Below, one piece after another: positions 60,875 to 64,000 of a stretch of 64,000 nucleotides of DNA. How positions within the stretch are numbered: the stretch's first letter is position 1; the number at the start of each line of letters is the position of its first letter. The position numbers were made by a program, and so were the translations under genes. Source of the DNA: Pseudomonas sp. PDM18 (lineage in GTDB: Bacteria; Pseudomonadota; Gammaproteobacteria; Pseudomonadales; Pseudomonadaceae); NCBI RefSeq assembly GCF_014852585.1, contig NZ_JACVBX010000002.1, positions 186,001-250,000 of the forward strand, read 5' to 3'. The notes under the pieces are model-generated. The model searched no databases. It was not told where the DNA came from and saw only the letters and a program-made list of their open reading frames with translations.

Positions 60875-62128
60875 ATGGGATACCAAAAGATCCAGGTGCC
60901 GGCCGGTGACAAAATCACCGTCAACGCCGATATGTCCTTGAATGTACCGAAGAACCCGATCATCCCCTACATCGAGGGTGATGGCATTGGCGTCGATATC
61001 AGCCCGGTCATGATCAAGGTCGTCGACGCTGCCGTCGAGAAAGCCTACAAGGGCGACCGCAAGATCGCGTGGATGGAAGTCTACGCGGGCGAGAAAGCCA
61101 CCCAAGTCTACGACCAGGACACCTGGCTGCCCCAGGAAACCCTGGATGCCGTTCGCGATTACGTCGTTTCGATCAAAGGCCCACTGACCACCCCGGTGGG
61201 TGGTGGTATTCGCTCGCTGAACGTGGCACTGCGCCAGCAGCTCGACCTGTATGTCTGCCTGCGTCCGGTGCGCTGGTTCGAAGGCGTGCCGAGCCCGGTG
61301 AAAAAGCCCGGTGACGTGGACATGGTGATTTTCCGCGAGAACTCCGAAGACATCTATGCCGGGGTCGAATGGAAGGCCGGCACTCCGGAGGCGCAGAAGG
61401 TCATCAAGTTCCTGACCGAGGAAATGGGTGTCAAGAAAATCCGCTTCACCGAAAACTGCGGTATCGGCATCAAGCCGGTTTCCCAGGAAGGCACCAAGCG
61501 CCTCGTGCGCAAGGCTCTGCAATACGCCGTGGACAACGACCGTAGTTCGGTCACCATCGTTCACAAGGGCAATATCATGAAATTCACTGAGGGTGCCTTC
61601 AAGGACTGGGGCTATGAGCTGGCTCGTGACGAGTTTGGCGCCCAGTTGCTCGATGGCGGCCCGTGGATGCAGTTCAAGAATCCCACTACCGGCAAGAATA
61701 TCGTGGTGAAGGACGTGATCGCCGACGCCATGCTGCAGCAGATCCTGCTGCGCCCGGCCGAGTACGACGTCATTGCCACCCTCAACCTGAACGGCGACTA
61801 CCTGTCCGACGCCCTGGCGGCGGAGGTGGGTGGCATCGGTATCGCGCCGGGCGCCAATCTCTCTGATTCGGTGGCCATGTTTGAGGCGACCCACGGTACT
61901 GCGCCCAAGTACGCCGGTCTTGACAAGGTCAATCCGGGCTCGGTGATTCTTTCGGCCGAGATGATGCTGCGCCACATGGGTTGGCCGGAAGCGGCCGACC
62001 TGATCATCGACGGTGTGAATGGTGCCATCGCCGCCAAGACCGTGACCTACGACTTTGAGCGACTGATGGACGGTGCCAAGCTGCTGTCGTGCTCCGAATT
62101 CGGCGACGCGATCATCGCCAAGATGTAA
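60875..62128 (+). CDS. icd: NADP-dependent isocitrate dehydrogenase (dimeric, Icd)
   Basis: A 417-aa homodimeric IDH of the TCA cycle. The phosphorylatable serine region ([13 protein letters not shown]), [11 protein letters not shown] and [23 protein letters not shown] are present, so it may be switched off by AceK-type phosphorylation when the glyoxylate shunt runs. The ATG at 60875 has GCGGAG upstream; an upstream GTG (60821) is rejected as non-coding-like. Confidence 0.97.
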   Translation: MGYQKIQVPAGDKITVNADMSLNVPKNPIIPYIEGDGIGVDISPVMIKVVDAAVEKAYKGDRKIAWMEVYAGEKATQVYDQDTWLPQETLDAVRDYVVSIKGPLTTPVGGGIRSLNVALRQQLDLYVCLRPVRWFEGVPSPVKKPGDVDMVIFRENSEDIYAGVEWKAGTPEAQKVIKFLTEEMGVKKIRFTENCGIGIKPVSQEGTKRLVRKALQYAVDNDRSSVTIVHKGNIMKFTEGAFKDWGYELARDEFGAQLLDGGPWMQFKNPTTGKNIVVKDVIADAMLQQILLRPAEYDVIATLNLNGDYLSDALAAEVGGIGIAPGANLSDSVAMFEATHGTAPKYAGLDKVNPGSVILSAEMMLRHMGWPEAADLIIDGVNGAIAAKTVTYDFERLMDGAKLLSCSEFGDAIIAKM

Positions 62129-62148
62129 CCGGGTGATGCTTCGCCCAT

Positions 62149-62179
62149 GAAAAAGGCCGGCTTGCTGCCGGCCTTTTTC
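62149..62179. terminator. Bidirectional terminator between icd and cspD
   Basis: GAAAAAGGCCGGC / GCCGGCCTTTTTC with a 5-base loop; it ends icd from the left and cspD from the right. Confidence 0.88.
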
Positions 62180-62201
62180 GTTTCGTCTGATCCGTGACGA
62201 A

Positions 62202-62477
62202 TCAGGCTTCCGCCGTGAGGTTCTCTACCTCGCTGCTCGGGGCAGCTTGTGCGGACGGGGTGGATGCATTGGCGTTGACGGGCTGGATGTTCACCGCGTG
62301 CAACCCCTTCGGACCTTGCAGGATCTCGAAACTGACGGGTTGGCCGGCCTTGAGAGTCTTGTAGCCATCCATCTGGATTGCCGAGTAGTGAGCAAACAGG
62401 TCCTCATCTCGGCCATCAGCCAGGATGAAACCGTAGCCCTTGGCGTTGTTGAACCACTTGACCTTACCGCTGAGCAT
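62202..62477 (-). CDS. cspD: Cold-shock-domain protein CspD
   Basis: A 91-aa nucleic-acid-binding protein. RNP1-like KGYGFI and RNP2-like DLFAHYSAI are visible in the first 40 residues, then a Ser/Ala-rich C-terminal tail. CspD of gamma-proteobacteria inhibits replication in stationary phase and sits beside clpS-clpA, as here. Start at 62477, preceded by GAGGGATATC; an extended frame is rejected. Confidence 0.95.
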   Translation of the reverse strand: MLSGKVKWFNNAKGYGFILADGRDEDLFAHYSAIQMDGYKTLKAGQPVSFEILQGPKGLHAVNIQPVNANASTPSAQAAPSSEVENLTAEA

Positions 62478-62571
62478 GCTGATATCCCTCTGCAAAGGAC
62501 TCCATCGCTGGAGTATCATCCACTACTATTCCGCTATGCCTTTTTCCTGAAGACTGGCGTCCGGAACTCCT

Positions 62572-62591
62572 GATACCCTCCGGGGGGTATC
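62572..62591. promoter_or_regulatory. CsoR/RcnR-type operator-like palindrome upstream of clpS
   Basis: GATACCC-TCCGGG-GGGTATC: 7-bp perfect arms (8 with a mismatch) and a G/C-tract centre, resembling operators of the CsoR/RcnR/FrmR family. It lies in the 229-base gap between divergent cspD and clpS. No such regulator gene is in the window, so this is a suggestion only. Confidence 0.35.
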
Positions 62592-62706
62592 CTTTGGTTG
62601 TAACACCCTTTTGCCGTTAGTCAAGGCGGCGTCGTCTGGGCCTGGGAGGTGTTTCAAACTCCGGTCGGCCCACTCATTCACCCACTCGCAAAGCTTTTAT
62701 TCCAGC

Positions 62707-63069
62707 ATGCATGCAAGTAGCCAGATTCGACTAACATTCAATCAGGACCGCCCGGATCCATTGGAAGACGACGGGGCGGGGCTGGCGGTTGAAGAAGCCA
62801 AGCCTGCCCTGAAGGCACCATCGATGTATCGGGTCATCATGTTCAACGATGATTACACCCCGATGGATTTCGTGGTTGAGGTGCTCGAGCTGTACTTCAA
62901 CATGAACCGCGAGCAGGCAACCAAGGTCATGTTGACTGTGCATACCCAGGGCAAGGCGCACTGCGGGACCTTTACCCGTGATGTCGCGGAAACCAAAGCC
63001 ATGCAGGTCAATCAATATGCGAGGGAGAGCCAACATCCACTGTTGTGCGAAATTGAGATAGAAGGTTGA
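62707..63069 (+). CDS. clpS: ATP-dependent Clp protease adaptor ClpS
   Basis: A 120-aa N-end-rule adaptor that delivers substrates to ClpAP. The core motif is [20 protein letters not shown] with [21 protein letters not shown] following. ATG at 62707 (MHASSQIRL) gives the normal length; the frame is open upstream but not supported. It is 28 bases before clpA. Confidence 0.96.
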   Translation: MHASSQIRLTFNQDRPDPLEDDGAGLAVEEAKPALKAPSMYRVIMFNDDYTPMDFVVEVLELYFNMNREQATKVMLTVHTQGKAHCGTFTRDVAETKAMQVNQYARESQHPLLCEIEIEG

Positions 63070-63097
63070 TGCGGATGTTTGGGAGCGAGGTGAAGTC

Positions 63098-64000
63098 ATG
63101 TTGAATCGAGAGCTCGAAGTCACCCTCAATCTCGCCTTCAAGGAGGCGCGGGCGAAGCGGCATGAGTTCATGACCGTTGAGCACTTGCTGTTGGCGCTTC
63201 TTGATAATGAGGCTGCCGCAACGGTTCTGAAGGCGTGCGGTGCGAATCTGGACAAACTGCGGCGAGACCTGCAGGAGTTCATTGATTCCACCACGCCGCT
63301 GATCCCCCAGCACGACGAGGATCGCGAAACCCAGCCGACCCTGGGCTTCCAGCGCGTTCTGCAGCGTGCCGTATTCCACGTGCAGAGTTCCGGCAAGCGC
63401 GAAGTTACCGGCGCTAATGTGCTGGTCGCCATCTTCAGCGAGCAGGAGAGCCAGGCGGTGTTCCTGCTCAAGCAGCAGAGCGTCGCGCGGATCGACGTGG
63501 TCAACTACATTGCCCATGGCATCTCCAAGGTGCCGGGCCATGCCGAGCATCAGGACAGCGAGCAGGAGATGCAGGACGAGGAGGGCGGCGAGTCTTCCAC
63601 TTCCAGTCATCCGCTGGATGCCTATGCCAGCAACCTGAACGATTTGGCGCGCCAAGGTCGCATTGACCCGCTGGTTGGTCGTGAATCGGAAGTTGAGCGC
63701 GTCGCGCAGATCCTCGCTCGTCGCCGTAAGAACAACCCGCTGCTGGTGGGTGAGGCTGGCGTCGGCAAGACCGCCATCGCCGAAGGTCTGGCCAAGCGTA
63801 TCGTCGACGGCCAGGTGCCGGACCTGCTGTCCGATAGCGTCGTCTATTCCCTGGACTTGGGCGCATTGCTGGCGGGCACCAAGTACCGCGGCGACTTCGA
63901 GAAGCGCTTCAAGGCGCTGCTCAACGAGTTGCGCAAACGTCCGCACGCTGTGCTGTTCATCGACGAAATCCACACCATCATCGGCGCCGGTGCAGCATCG
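63098..64000 (+). CDS. clpA: ATP-dependent Clp protease ATP-binding subunit ClpA (partial, C-terminus off window)
   Basis: First 301 codons of the Hsp100 unfoldase ClpA (family about 755 aa). The N-terminal double Clp_N repeat is at about 1-140 ([34 protein letters not shown]), an acidic linker follows at about 150-170, then the first AAA+ domain with Walker [10 protein letters not shown] and Walker [10 protein letters not shown]. It partners with ClpP and ClpS. The frame is open to the window edge. Confidence 0.96.
   Translation, partial: MLNRELEVTLNLAFKEARAKRHEFMTVEHLLLALLDNEAAATVLKACGANLDKLRRDLQEFIDSTTPLIPQHDEDRETQPTLGFQRVLQRAVFHVQSSGKREVTGANVLVAIFSEQESQAVFLLKQQSVARIDVVNYIAHGISKVPGHAEHQDSEQEMQDEEGGESSTSSHPLDAYASNLNDLARQGRIDPLVGRESEVERVAQILARRRKNNPLLVGEAGVGKTAIAEGLAKRIVDGQVPDLLSDSVVYSLDLGALLAGTKYRGDFEKRFKALLNELRKRPHAVLFIDEIHTIIGAGAAS

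Overview
The window is chromosomal DNA of a high-GC Pseudomonas close to the P. aeruginosa / P. nitroreducens / P. citronellolis branch. The evidence is base composition, codon use and gene order: from about 18.6 kb to the right edge the order largely follows the P. aeruginosa PAO1 block PA2666 down to PA2620 (queD, fhpR, fhp, ppyR, nnrS, bqsRS, tlpQ, nuo, aceA, purB, hflD, mnmA, idh, icd, cspD, clpS, clpA), with some differences. Species is an inference; no rRNA or tRNA gene is present to settle it.

Left arm (1-14.8 kb, accessory). A leftward operon (7954 to beyond base 1) carries a NitT/TauT-type ABC importer with its binding protein first and permease plus ATPase last. Between them lie a three-histidine-box desaturase/hydroxylase-like membrane enzyme, two SDR dehydrogenases, a DMT exporter, a creatininase-family amidohydrolase, an isochorismatase-fold hydrolase and an HRI1-like protein. 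It looks like an uptake-plus-catabolism unit for a small nitrogenous compound and is the least characterised system here. Next come an MFS transporter, a BASS-symporter / TauE-type / D-aminoacylase-like operon, and a divergent AraC-type regulator with operator-like repeats.

Middle (14.9-33.2 kb). This holds MltA, DNA polymerase II, QueD, and the nitric-oxide module: the NorR-type regulator FhpR, flavohemoglobin, PpyR and NnrS. Three NorR-like sites and a sigma-54-like promoter lie between the regulator and fhp. It continues with a DUF5329 protein, a patatin phospholipase, a PepSY/PepSY/BqsR/BqsS operon, the chemoreceptor TlpQ with a divergent antiporter-family transporter, and an AI-2E-type permease. 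Palindromic REP-like elements and terminators separate the units.

Right arm (33.2-64 kb). The complete leftward nuoA-N operon (complex I, 13 genes with fused nuoCD) is preceded by an unusually AT-rich leader holding a strong Fur-box-like palindrome. Then follow a DUF4442 protein, isocitrate lyase with a long leader, a secretin-domain protein, a PLD-like protein, a GNAT acetyltransferase, the RoxA ribosomal oxygenase, purB-hflD-mnmA, a Nudix hydrolase, two unrelated NADP isocitrate dehydrogenases back to back (idh, icd), CspD, ClpS and the start of ClpA. Isocitrate lyase and the two dehydrogenases together form the isocitrate branch point between the glyoxylate shunt and the TCA cycle, and complex I re-oxidises the NADH made by central metabolism.

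No prophage, insertion sequence, CRISPR array, tRNA or rRNA was seen.
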